NCBI RefSeq assembly: GCF_036456085.1
Contig: NZ_CP138632.1
Location: forward strand, 1,469,001-1,533,000
Source: Veillonella parvula
Lineage (GTDB): Bacteria > Bacillota > Negativicutes > Veillonellales > Veillonellaceae
DNA: 64,000 nt
Reading direction: 5' to 3'
Shown here: positions 34,863 to 42,850 of the stretch, piece by piece
Numbering within the stretch: position 1 is the stretch's first letter
Layout of the letters: each line of letters starts with the position of its first letter
Notes under the pieces: model-generated
What the model was told of the DNA's origin: nothing
What the model saw: only the letters and a program-made list of their open reading frames with translations
Database searches by the model: none
Position numbers and translations under genes: made by a program

Positions 34863-35657
34863 TTACACTAATAATGTTTTCACATCATAATTAAATTTTG
34901 CCGTTGTTTCCGCCGCAGTTTTTTGCCATTCTGTTGTTGCTGTACCATCTTTTTCAAGGAAGAATCCAGAATCAAGATAGCGAATGATAATATAATTGGA
35001 ATCTTTTTGATCAAAGCCATTACCACGAGTGAAATCGATACCATGACCTGTATTGCGCGTTACGATAGCTTCCAACAAAGGCAACGTAATGGCATTCAAC
35101 GTAATTTTCATATCACATTTGTCGAAAATCTTTTTAAAGAAAGAACTAGGTTTTTCTTCTTTATATACTAATAGTTTACTAATTGTACCATTAGATGCAC
35201 ACACTACGCGACGAATTTCATTAATAGGAATATCTACCTTACCATTCGAAATAACACCGTTTTTAATAGTAATTTCTCGTTTACCCATATAGGAGTAATC
35301 TAGTGGCAATTGAAGAGTATCTAAATTCGCAGGGAAGTCCGCTGTCAATTTATGGCGAGCAAAAGCAGCAATGATTGCTTTGGTTTCACGAATATTATGA
35401 CCAGTATTATAATCTGTACGGTCAGTATCTAAATCTTGACCTTCTATATTTTTCCAATTATGGTCTCTAAATATAATCGAATAGTTACTATTTGAATTTA
35501 AATATCTTGTAAGATGAAGCTCATTTACATCATCAAAATCAATGTCAGTTATAACTTGTCCATTCGAATCTTTACAGAGTACACCATTGTAACTAACCGT
35601 TAATATACGATCCGTACTTTCAAAAACAACAGGATTTGTGTCGAATACAGAAATCAT
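34863..35657 (-). CDS. Hypothetical protein, 264 residues
   Basis: I do not recognise this protein. It is soluble, without signal peptide or membrane segment, acidic, and rich in Asp, Asn and Thr. The N-terminal half looks like beta-strands with polar loops (SNSNYSIIFRDHNWKNIEG); the C-terminal half contains a mixed pattern ending in EWQKTAAETTAKFNYDVKT. It may be co-transcribed with the glutathione peroxidase gene 31 bp downstream. The start ATG at 35657 has a GGAGAGGG site. It is real by codon pattern and ribosome site. Confidence 0.75.
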   Translation of the reverse strand: MISVFDTNPVVFESTDRILTVSYNGVLCKDSNGQVITDIDFDDVNELHLTRYLNSNSNYSIIFRDHNWKNIEGQDLDTDRTDYNTGHNIRETKAIIAAFARHKLTADFPANLDTLQLPLDYSYMGKREITIKNGVISNGKVDIPINEIRRVVCASNGTISKLLVYKEEKPSSFFKKIFDKCDMKITLNAITLPLLEAIVTRNTGHGIDFTRGNGFDQKDSNYIIIRYLDSGFFLEKDGTATTEWQKTAAETTAKFNYDVKTLLV

Positions 35658-35843
35658 AGCCCTCTCCTTTTCACGACTTCAAACATAACTACACCTGTAT
35701 ATATCAAGTGCATTTACTCAATATATTGATTAAAGATATTAATCAAATATAGTTAACTTAATCATACACCTTCTATATGAATTTACGCAAATGATGTATT
35801 TCCCCCATACTATAGCTACAAACTCATGATTCTCAAGATAACA

Positions 35844-35873
35844 AAAGACACCAACCATTCGATTGGTGTCTTT
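35844..35873. terminator. Intrinsic terminator hairpin (distal)
   Basis: An 11-bp stem (AAAGACACCAA with TTGGTGTCTTT) and an 8-nt loop, downstream of the ric gene and upstream of the 35657 start. Confidence 0.75.
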
Positions 35874-35880
35874 ACTACAT

Positions 35881-35910
35881 ACAAGGAGCCATTTTGCAAG
35901 AGCTCCTTGT
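35881..35910 (-). terminator. Stem-loop directly after ric
   Basis: A 9-bp stem (ACAAGGAGC with GCTCCTTGT) lies 24 bp past the ric stop codon; no strong T-run follows, so it may act together with the hairpin at 35844-35873. Confidence 0.55.
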
Positions 35911-35933
35911 CATTATACAGATGATATTATAAT

Positions 35934-36593
35934 CTATTTCATGTCAAACAAAACAGAATTTTCTAAGAAAATATGTTCATGCAGGCCTTCTTCTAAGGCT
36001 TTCATGGTCTTAAATACATAGACATAAGTAGCACAGCCATCTGCTGGTGCTGTGTACTGGTTAGTCAATGCACTTAAGGATTCCAAAAGTACACCTGCAG
36101 CTTCGTGTTCAGCCCGAAGTTCATCAAAGTCTATGGGTTTACCCGCTTTAAACTCAGGAAAGTCTACATGTTCTTCATGCCGGAAATGAGGTACAAGAGC
36201 GGATTTGAGTTGCAAAAAGGTTTGATAAATCTTTGTCAATTCCTCACCATGATGGTCATAATGTACATTTAGTAGTTTTGCCAATCCTTGGTCAATTTCA
36301 TCAATCATATTCAATTGTTCTCGATGATAGGTATGAACGATGTAGTCAATCAATTGGTCTTTAGAATAATTAAGCACCTCTGCACGAGAAGATTTCTGAG
36401 CAACTTGTACATCATTTAACATAGCAATGTATGCATCCACATCTTTACCTGTTTCTGCAATAGCCTCTGCTAAAGGATGTCCACCACCACAGCAAAAATC
36501 AATTCCATCTTTTGCTAATACATCCATTAACTCTGGATTTACTTTAACCGCATCAGCTACGGTCATGGATTTATTAATAGTTCCAAAACTCAT
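35934..36593 (-). CDS. ric: Iron-sulfur cluster repair di-iron protein (Ric/ScdA/YtfE)
   Basis: A 219-residue protein: an N-terminal DUF542/ScdA domain with DFCCGGGHPL (C34, C35) and a hemerythrin-like four-helix domain with metal-ligand histidines at VHTYHREQL, HYDHHGEEL, PHFRHEEHVDFP and HEHIFLEN. It repairs iron-sulfur clusters damaged by nitric oxide or peroxide. A ribosome site GGAGGTG precedes the ATG at 36593; the longer reading frame at 36608 is unlikely. It is monocistronic. Sensitive iron-sulfur enzymes such as Sdh in this window are plausible clients. Confidence 0.93.
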   Translation of the reverse strand: MSFGTINKSMTVADAVKVNPELMDVLAKDGIDFCCGGGHPLAEAIAETGKDVDAYIAMLNDVQVAQKSSRAEVLNYSKDQLIDYIVHTYHREQLNMIDEIDQGLAKLLNVHYDHHGEELTKIYQTFLQLKSALVPHFRHEEHVDFPEFKAGKPIDFDELRAEHEAAGVLLESLSALTNQYTAPADGCATYVYVFKTMKALEEGLHEHIFLENSVLFDMK

Positions 36594-36776
36594 AAGATAC
36601 ACCTCCAATGGTTTACGCCGATCTATATTCTTATAGTGATACTATACGATCAACCATGGATTCTGTCTGTCGCAGTGGCTACGAATTTGAAAGTAACATG
36701 ACAACAATGGTAATGCCGTAGAAAATAACATAAAGTAATGAATATAAAAATACATAGATATATATTGAACATACAA

Positions 36777-36802
36777 AAAGCTGGCCCCATAGAGCCAGCT
36801 TT
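36777..36802 (-). terminator. Intrinsic terminator after pta
   Basis: A 9-bp stem (AAAGCTGGC with GCCAGCTTT) and an 8-nt loop, 54 bp past the stop codon. Confidence 0.75.
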
Positions 36803-36856
36803 CAGCATATCAAAACATGTACGACATATGTTTATATATAATTGTGTGAGTAACTA

Positions 36857-37855
36857 TTAGATGCTTTCAACAGCAGCGATAGCGGCAACGTCTACAACGT
36901 CTTGAGCGGAGCAACCACGGGAAAGGTCATGAAGTGGTTTAGCCAAACCTTGAATCAATGGGCCAAGAGCATCAGCGCCGGAGAAGCGTTGTACCAATTT
37001 GTAACCGATGTTAGCAGCTTGAAGATCAGGGAAGATCAAGATGTTAGCTTTACCAGCTACATTGGAGCCAGGAGCTTTCTTTTCTGCTACGGAAGGAACG
37101 ATGGAAGCGTCCAATTGTAATTCGCCGTCGAATTTGAAGTCAACATTGCGTTCTTTCAAGATGTTAACAGCTTCAACCACTTTATCTACTTCAGGAGTGG
37201 AAGCAGAACCTTTTGTGGAGAAGGACAACATGGATACGCGAGGATCAACCATGCCAACAACTTTGCGAGCTTTTTCTACAGTGGATTCTGCAATATCAGC
37301 CAATTGTTCGCTAGTTGGGTTAGGCAATACGCCGCAATCGGAGAATACAAGCATACCGTCGTCGCCATATTCTTTTTTGCTTGTGAACATGAACATGGAA
37401 GAAGATACAGTTTTAAGACCTGGTTTAGTACCTACAACTTGTAATGCAGCGCGCAATACGTTTGCAGTTGGGCAAGCAGAGCCAGCAACCATGCCGTCTA
37501 CTACACCAAGACGAACAAGCATAGCACCGAAGAACAAGCAATCACCTTTCATAGTTGCATCAGCCTTTTCAGGAGTCATACCTTTTTTAGCGCGCAATTC
37601 TACGAATGTATCAACCATTTCTTGGTAACGATTGTAGTTAGCAGGATCGATGATTTCAGCACCTTCAATGGATACACCAACAGCTTTAGCAGCTTCAGCG
37701 ATTTCAGCAGGGCTACCAACGAGTACAGGTGTTACGAAACCTTCTTTCAAAATAATTTCAGTTGCTTTCAATACGCGTTCATCTTTGTATTCTGGCAACA
37801 CGATTTTTTTACCTAATGGTTTTACTTGGTCTTTTAATTTTTGAATTAAATCCAC
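36857..37855 (-). CDS. pta: Phosphate acetyltransferase
   Basis: A protein of about 332 residues converting acetyl-CoA and phosphate to acetyl phosphate for ATP formation by acetate kinase. Family motifs include KKIVLPEYKDERVLKA (about 16-31), GAMLVRLGVVDGMVAGSA (about 110-127), GMLVFSDCGVLPNP and ILIFPDLQAANIGYKLVQR. I chose the GTG at 37855: it has AAGGAGG at good spacing and begins with the family-typical DLIQKLKDQ. The longer frame to 37894 would include the ribosome site. It is alone; no acetate kinase gene is adjacent. It supports an acetate-producing fermentation. Confidence 0.95.
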   Translation of the reverse strand: MDLIQKLKDQVKPLGKKIVLPEYKDERVLKATEIILKEGFVTPVLVGSPAEIAEAAKAVGVSIEGAEIIDPANYNRYQEMVDTFVELRAKKGMTPEKADATMKGDCLFFGAMLVRLGVVDGMVAGSACPTANVLRAALQVVGTKPGLKTVSSSMFMFTSKKEYGDDGMLVFSDCGVLPNPTSEQLADIAESTVEKARKVVGMVDPRVSMLSFSTKGSASTPEVDKVVEAVNILKERNVDFKFDGELQLDASIVPSVAEKKAPGSNVAGKANILIFPDLQAANIGYKLVQRFSGADALGPLIQGLAKPLHDLSRGCSAQDVVDVAAIAAVESI

Positions 37856-37912
37856 GATTTTTGCCTCCTTAACATTGGCTTTACGCCATATCAATACTAT
37901 TATTATAGCAAG

Positions 37913-39127
37913 TTAACGACTCTCTAACAACCATTCTAAAACATTTCGTTGTTGAATTCCGTCGTAGTTGGCATTTTTATTTAGTTCATCTAAGGTGAGC
38001 AAAAACTTAGAGTATTGGTCTTGTACCGCCTCAAGCGGTGCTAGTTCTCGGCTCAAAGTATTAGAGTCAAGTACGGTCTCACTAACTTGATAATATTCGG
38101 TAATTCCCCCTTTTTGTGCTACAAAATCTATTTCACCCTTAGCAAGTTGCCCTACATATACGGTGTATCCTCGTCTAATGAGCTCTAGAAAAACGATATT
38201 TTCTAGAATATGCCCTGTATCACGACTCGCATTCCCAACTAGCAAATTTCGTAATGTTACATCAACACTATAATACTTTGCATTGATATGTAGTAATTCT
38301 TTACCTCGTACGTCATAGCGATTTACCTTATATAACAACAAGCTATCCTGTAATCCTTGTAAATACCGTTCTACAGTTTTATTATCGATTTTTCGACCTG
38401 CACTAACAAGAGAGTTGGCTATTTTATTTGGTGAAAGTAAACTACCAATATTCGCCATAATATACCGCACTATATCTTGTAAAATTGTGACATCATTAAT
38501 TTTCAATCGAGCCACAACATCATGCAATAACAAGGTATTATATAATCCACGTAAATATTCTTGAATATCAAAGTCTTCGCCCCCTAATTGCTGAGTATAA
38601 GGGAAGGAACTTTCACGAAGATAGGCCTCATAGGCAGGAATCAAAGAATACTGATTACCCTCATACTTGCTATGGTAAAACTCACTGAAGGACAATGGCA
38701 ACATCTGAATTTCCACATATCGTCCAGTCAATAATGTGGCGATATCAGAAGACATAAAGTATGCATTGGATCCCGTAATATATAAATCTGTGTTCTCTTT
38801 TACAAACAAGCTATCTACGACACGATGAAATTGATCTACATGCTGAATTTCATCAAGAAAAATGTAATTCGTTTCATTAGGCTGTATACGTTCTAAAATA
38901 TATTGATACAACGCATGGTAATCTCGCAAATGCTCGTATTCCAATTCTTCAAAATTAATGGAAATAATCTGTTCAGGCTTCACATTATCTGCCAATAACT
39001 CATCTTTAAACAACCTAAACAATGTAGATTTACCACAACGGCGTATGCCTGAAACGACCTTAATAATAGGCCGCTCTCGATTACGCCGTAAAAAATCTAG
39101 ATATCCTTGGCGCTGAATTAACTTCAT
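37913..39127 (-). CDS. AAA ATPase with DUF4143 domain
   Basis: A 404-residue protein. Walker A is SGIRRCGKST (about residues 26-35), Walker B YIFLDEIQ (about 95-102) with a following sensor region, and the C-terminal half is DUF4143, with a nuclease-like core (LENIVFLELIRRGYTVYVG and GEIDFVAQK, resembling a PD-(D/E)xK motif). Many such proteins are found near mobile or defence genes; their function is not known. GAGGAGG precedes the ATG at 39127, preferred over an in-frame upstream ATG at 39193. The promoter contains three 40-bp palindromic repeats. Confidence 0.88.
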   Translation of the reverse strand: MKLIQRQGYLDFLRRNRERPIIKVVSGIRRCGKSTLFRLFKDELLADNVKPEQIISINFEELEYEHLRDYHALYQYILERIQPNETNYIFLDEIQHVDQFHRVVDSLFVKENTDLYITGSNAYFMSSDIATLLTGRYVEIQMLPLSFSEFYHSKYEGNQYSLIPAYEAYLRESSFPYTQQLGGEDFDIQEYLRGLYNTLLLHDVVARLKINDVTILQDIVRYIMANIGSLLSPNKIANSLVSAGRKIDNKTVERYLQGLQDSLLLYKVNRYDVRGKELLHINAKYYSVDVTLRNLLVGNASRDTGHILENIVFLELIRRGYTVYVGQLAKGEIDFVAQKGGITEYYQVSETVLDSNTLSRELAPLEAVQDQYSKFLLTLDELNKNANYDGIQQRNVLEWLLESR

Positions 39128-39472
39128 AAGGGCCTCCTCATCTATGTACCTTCTCATAGATGGAACCCATGTATTAGTAATATCAGATATCATATCACTT
39201 ACCTAATAAATTTGGATTCCATTCCAACTTTATATTAATTTTATCATAAAGTTGGATTTCATTCCAAATTTTTATTATTTTAAGCATAAAATTGGATTAG
39301 ATTCCTAAAGTTTTACTTTAAATTTTAACATACAGCACTTCAATTAATGTTTATCTATGAACCACATACCAATAATTGAACTCTTTACACATAATACGCT
39401 ACAATAATAGAAACAAAATACGGATAGCCAAATGCCAATTTATATTCCTTATACACCCATTTAGGAGGTCTT
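39128..39472. other. Divergent promoter region between ATPase and LUD genes
   Basis: 345 bp, AT-rich. Besides the three repeats at 39213-39331 it holds promoter-like sequence for both genes and the AGGAGG site of the LUD gene. No gene is visible. Confidence 0.55.
39213..39331. repeat. Three 40-bp tandem repeats with palindromic core
   Basis: The core TTGGATTCCATTCCAA recurs at 39213-39228, as TTGGATTTCATTCCAA at 39252-39267, and decayed as TTGGATTAGATTCCTAA at 39292-39308. The start-to-start distance is 39 and 40 bp, and the AT-rich spacers are also similar. Each core is an inverted repeat (TTGGA/TCCAA). They look like operator sites on one face of the helix. Confidence 0.8.
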
Positions 39473-40150
39473 ATGGCGAATACAGAGACAACGATCAACG
39501 CTGTTATACATCCAAAATACAATGACACACCTATAGACATAGAGAAAACAATTAAAGCCTTGGAACGCAATAATTTTGTAGTCCATTATTTCGAAACAGG
39601 TACTGAAGCTATTTCCTATTTAAAAGGTCGTATTCAAAATAAACGTGTAGCCATCGGTGATTCTCACACCTTATTGGAGCTCAAGGTTCATGATGTCTTA
39701 GCCCAGGTCAACGATGATATAACAGATATTCAACGTCCCCTTCCTGGTGAAAGCTTCCGCGACACCGCATTGCGCACCATGGGACGTGATGTATTTCTCA
39801 CCTCTGTAAATGCTCTTGCTCAAACGGGGGAAATGGTCAATATTGATGGTACGGGCAATCGTGTTGCAGCCTCTTTATTCGGCTCTCAAGAGGTATTTTT
39901 TGTGCTAGGCATCAACAAAATCACGCCAGATTTAGCTTCCGCCATCTATCGCGCACGCAATATAGCCGCTCCGCTCAACAGTAAAAAGAATAAAAAGAGC
40001 TCTCTCAATCCATGTGCTACATTAGAAGAAAAATGCTATGACTGTGGTTCTCCGGATCGTATATGCAATGCATTAACCATTTACTATAAAAAGATGCGCA
40101 ATATGCAAACCATGGAAGTCATCATCATTAATGAATCTTTAGGTTTCTAA
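39473..40150 (+). CDS. LUD domain protein (lactate utilisation/DUF162 family)
   Basis: A 225-residue protein of the LutC/LUD type: VAIGDSHTLLELKVHD (about residues 59-74), GRDVFLTSVNALAQTGEMVNIDGTGNR (about 103-129, quoted in part) and VFFVLGINKI. A C-terminal Cys cluster follows (about 180-200: CATLEEKCYDCGSPDRIC), which may bind metal. LUD proteins are parts of lactate oxidation systems (LutABC), but no LutA or LutB lies nearby, so the role is open. An AGGAGG site fits the ATG at 39473. The 3' end overlaps the convergent XRE gene by 23 bp. Confidence 0.9.
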   Translation: MANTETTINAVIHPKYNDTPIDIEKTIKALERNNFVVHYFETGTEAISYLKGRIQNKRVAIGDSHTLLELKVHDVLAQVNDDITDIQRPLPGESFRDTALRTMGRDVFLTSVNALAQTGEMVNIDGTGNRVAASLFGSQEVFFVLGINKITPDLASAIYRARNIAAPLNSKKNKKSSLNPCATLEEKCYDCGSPDRICNALTIYYKKMRNMQTMEVIIINESLGF

Positions 40151-40403
40151 TTGTTTGCGGCCCATTCAAAAAATCTTGTATGTTCATTTCTCCAAGTCCA
40201 TATATGACTCTATAAATTGTAGACCACCGAGGATCTACAGCACCACTTTCAAGGTCACTAATATAAGATTGGGCTAAACCCGATTTATCTGCCAATTGAT
40301 ATTGAGTCATTCCCAATTGTCTACGCCAAAGTAAAATCAATACACCAAGCTTGTGAACTTCTTGTCGAACTTGTAGATCTTGACAACATACGATAGGATT
40401 CAT
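40128..40403 (-). CDS. XRE-family helix-turn-helix regulator
   Basis: A 91-residue protein with a Cro/CI-type domain at about residues 20-78 (RRQLGMTQYQLADKSGLAQSYISDLESG). The first 15 residues contain two adjacent cysteines (VCCQD). It overlaps the LUD gene tail to tail by 23 bp and may regulate it or act on other targets. The start ATG at 40403 has a weak GAGGTTGCC site. Confidence 0.85.
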   Translation of the reverse strand: MNPIVCCQDLQVRQEVHKLGVLILLWRRQLGMTQYQLADKSGLAQSYISDLESGAVDPRWSTIYRVIYGLGEMNIQDFLNGPQTIRNLKIH

Positions 40404-40501
40404 GGCAACCTCTATCTACTTTCTCCCTCAACACATATTTATGCCTTTACTATAAATCTAGGCTCAATCATTGCCTAGTAATGGTTGAAAAGCGATAACA
40501 C

Positions 40502-40550
40502 AAAAGCCTTAACAAAACCAATGTACAAATCGGTTTAGTTAAGGCCTTTT
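40502..40550 (+). terminator. Plus-strand terminator 350 nt beyond the LUD gene
   Basis: The stem AAAAGCCTTAAC/GTTAAGGCCTTTT with an inner ACC/GGT pair is followed by a T-run on the plus strand. If LUD transcripts end here, their 3' part is antisense to the whole XRE gene. Confidence 0.7.
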
Positions 40551-40836
40551 TTCTTATGTGTATTATATTGCGTAGAGTTTCATCATTTCGTGGAATTTTA
40601 GTATATATAAAAGTTATTATCATTAAAAATACAGATAGTAAATCAGAAATACAGGTATTATCTATATATTGCAATTTTTATATAGTATTCATACATTATG
40701 CATACACTTGATTTATAAAATTACCTGGCGCTATTTAGCACTATTAATACTACAAGAAGACTATACGATATATAGTAAATACGCAATATTGTTAAAATAC
40801 ATTTAGGAATAATAAGTCTATTCATAATACAAAAGA

Positions 40837-40859
40837 ACTATACAGTTCAACTGTATAGT
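40837..40859 (-). terminator. Intrinsic terminator after the GltD-like gene
   Basis: A perfect inverted repeat ACTATACAG/CTGTATAGT with a 5-nt loop, followed by TTCTTTT on the minus strand, 24 bp past the stop. Confidence 0.8.
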
Positions 40860-40882
40860 CCTTTCTATGTCTTTATGTAAAA

Positions 40883-42235
40883 TTATTGATTTGCGCTTTC
40901 TTGTGCTTTTTTGATTTCCATGTATTTAACCATGCCATCAACAGCTTTTTTAGCTTCACGCATAGCCAATACTACGGTAGCAGGTTTGTGAACAACGTCA
41001 CCACCTGCAAATACGCCTTCACGACTAGTCATACCATATGGATCTTCAGATGTAATAATATAACCTTTTTCATCTACTTTTAAGTTATTACCTTCACCTA
41101 CAAGACGAGCATTTGGTTTATGACCTGCGGCGATAATGATTTTATCAACAGGCATTACTTGGAAGTTACCAGTGCCGTGGATACCTGCACCATCTTCGTT
41201 AAGTGCCATCACTTCGTATTTGAAGCCTTCTACCTTATCTGTACCTTCTACGCCTACTGGAGAAGCGAACCATTGGAATTGAACGCCTTCAGCACGAGCT
41301 TCTTCGTATTCAGACAACAAGGCTGGCATTTGTTCTTGGCTACGACGATATGCTACAGTTACCGCTTCGCAGCCTAAACGGACGCATGTACGAGCCGCAT
41401 CCATCGCTACGTTGCCACCACCGATGATGATAACACGATCGCCTTTTTTAACAGGAATTTGATCTTCATCAAGTTCCCCATTTTCTACCAATTGTACGTT
41501 AGTCAACAAGTACATCGCTTGGAATACACCATGCACTTCATCGTTTTCCATGCGCACTTCTTGAGGAATATGTGTACCAGTACCGATAAAGATAGAGTCA
41601 AAACCTTCAGCAAAGAGATCATCCAAAGTTTTATCTTGACCAATAAATGTATTACATACGAATTTAACACCTAAGCCTTCAAGACGAGCGATTTCACGAC
41701 GTACAACGGCTTTGGACAAGCGGAATTCGGGAATACCGAATAAGAGTACACCACCTGGTTCAGATTGGCCTTCAAATACAGTTACCTCATAACCGAGTTT
41801 AGCCACATCACCAGCTACGGACAAACCTGCAGGCCCAGAACCTACTACAGCTACCTTGCCGAGATCTTGTTTGATTTTCTTAGGCTTGCGAAGTTCATTG
41901 ATGCTTTCAAAGTCAGCTGCAAAGCGTTCCAATTTACCGATGTTAATAGGCGGTTTCTTCGCCTTATTCATGATACAGTTGCCTTCACATTGGTTTTCAC
42001 GAGGACAGACGCGGCCGCAAATAGCCGGCAAATTCGTCCGTTCCGCCAAAATATCGTTTGCTTCACCAAAATTGCCGCGTGCGATAGCCTGAATAAAACG
42101 AGGAATCTCGTTCTCAATGGGACAACCCATGCGACACAACGGCTTAGGACAATTCAAACAACGCTTCGCCTCCGCAAGCGCCTCCTCCATCGTATAATCC
42201 GCATCAAAATGTAGTGGTTTTAATTCGTTACTCAT
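40883..42235 (-). CDS. gltD: GltD-like NAD(P)H-dependent flavin/iron-sulfur oxidoreductase
   Basis: A 450-residue protein of the glutamate synthase small-subunit family. The N-terminal cysteines C26, C29, C34 and C38 (RCLNCPKPLCRMGC) and a second set in CGRVCPRENQCEGNC bind two [4Fe-4S] clusters. FAD and NAD(P)H folds follow, VAVVGSGPAGLSVAGDVA (about 128-145) and VIIIGGGNVAMDAART (about 268-283). The large subunit GltA/GltB is not adjacent, so it could equally be the NfnB-like subunit of a transhydrogenase or an independent oxidoreductase. The start at 42235 has a GGAGG site. Confidence 0.85.
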   Translation of the reverse strand: MSNELKPLHFDADYTMEEALAEAKRCLNCPKPLCRMGCPIENEIPRFIQAIARGNFGEANDILAERTNLPAICGRVCPRENQCEGNCIMNKAKKPPINIGKLERFAADFESINELRKPKKIKQDLGKVAVVGSGPAGLSVAGDVAKLGYEVTVFEGQSEPGGVLLFGIPEFRLSKAVVRREIARLEGLGVKFVCNTFIGQDKTLDDLFAEGFDSIFIGTGTHIPQEVRMENDEVHGVFQAMYLLTNVQLVENGELDEDQIPVKKGDRVIIIGGGNVAMDAARTCVRLGCEAVTVAYRRSQEQMPALLSEYEEARAEGVQFQWFASPVGVEGTDKVEGFKYEVMALNEDGAGIHGTGNFQVMPVDKIIIAAGHKPNARLVGEGNNLKVDEKGYIITSEDPYGMTSREGVFAGGDVVHKPATVVLAMREAKKAVDGMVKYMEIKKAQESANQ

Positions 42236-42829
42236 GGCACATGCCTCCTAACAAGGATCCAGTACTATACTTACAGCGTTGCATGCACCTAAGCATTCCG
42301 ATGAGCCCTCTCACATAGGGACGCCGCCACATGCTGCTAACATTTATCTTTTGTAACCATTTGATAGACGTGTGGTCACTGGTCAGACTCACACTATTCT
42401 ATAGTATATTCTAAATTGTGAAAGTCCCAACAGTCAAGCAAATATCACACGTTTTGTATACGAATATAGCCCTTATACTTGCAAGGAGTGCATAGAAAAA
42501 GAGGCACCAGTAGGCACCCCTTTCATAGCGATGTATAGTTCTAGGTTTGGTTTAGGATTGTTTTTTAGATTAAATATGTGTGTGCGAATAAAACCTTCTG
42601 TGTGTTTTGTTTGCGAGTTAAGAAAAAGGTTATGACATCGCTATGTAGTGCTGATTTAGCACTACTTTCGCAAAACAATTATGTAATTAATAACATAATT
42701 ACTTTAGTATTATATGCAAGATTAAACTATGTTAATTTTTACATATAACTTGATACATATATATTGATATAATACAAATAGAGATTTACGACTTTTGCAC
42801 GCTAACCACAGCCAAATCTATCCTGAATT
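42236..42829. other. 594-bp intergenic region with GltD leader
   Basis: On the minus strand a possible promoter (TATACT near 42402-42407) leads into a leader of about 150 nt which folds around GTCCC...GGGCT and CATGC elements (about 42270-42345). On the other side are a weak hairpin at 42498-42525 and an AGTGCT/AGCACT hairpin at 42642-42658. No gene is credible. Confidence 0.5.
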
Positions 42830-42850
42830 TTGACTAATGCGAGATTCCCT

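Larger units (their letters stand above)
40404..40882. other. 479-bp AT-rich intergenic region
   Basis: No gene found. It carries a plus-strand-type terminator (40502-40550) and the GltD terminator (40837-40859), and is otherwise plain AT-rich DNA. Confidence 0.6.

Noticed and set aside
37041-37628. 195-residue plus-strand frame opposite pta
   Set aside because: It is a mirror frame of the highly expressed pta gene and has no recognisable motifs.
39213-39331. CRISPR array candidate
   Set aside because: Only three repeats, palindromic core with similar spacers, and no Cas genes; spacers are not unique sequences.
42498-42525. Terminator for the region upstream of the MalY/PatB gene
   Set aside because: The stem has several mismatches and there is no T-run on either strand.
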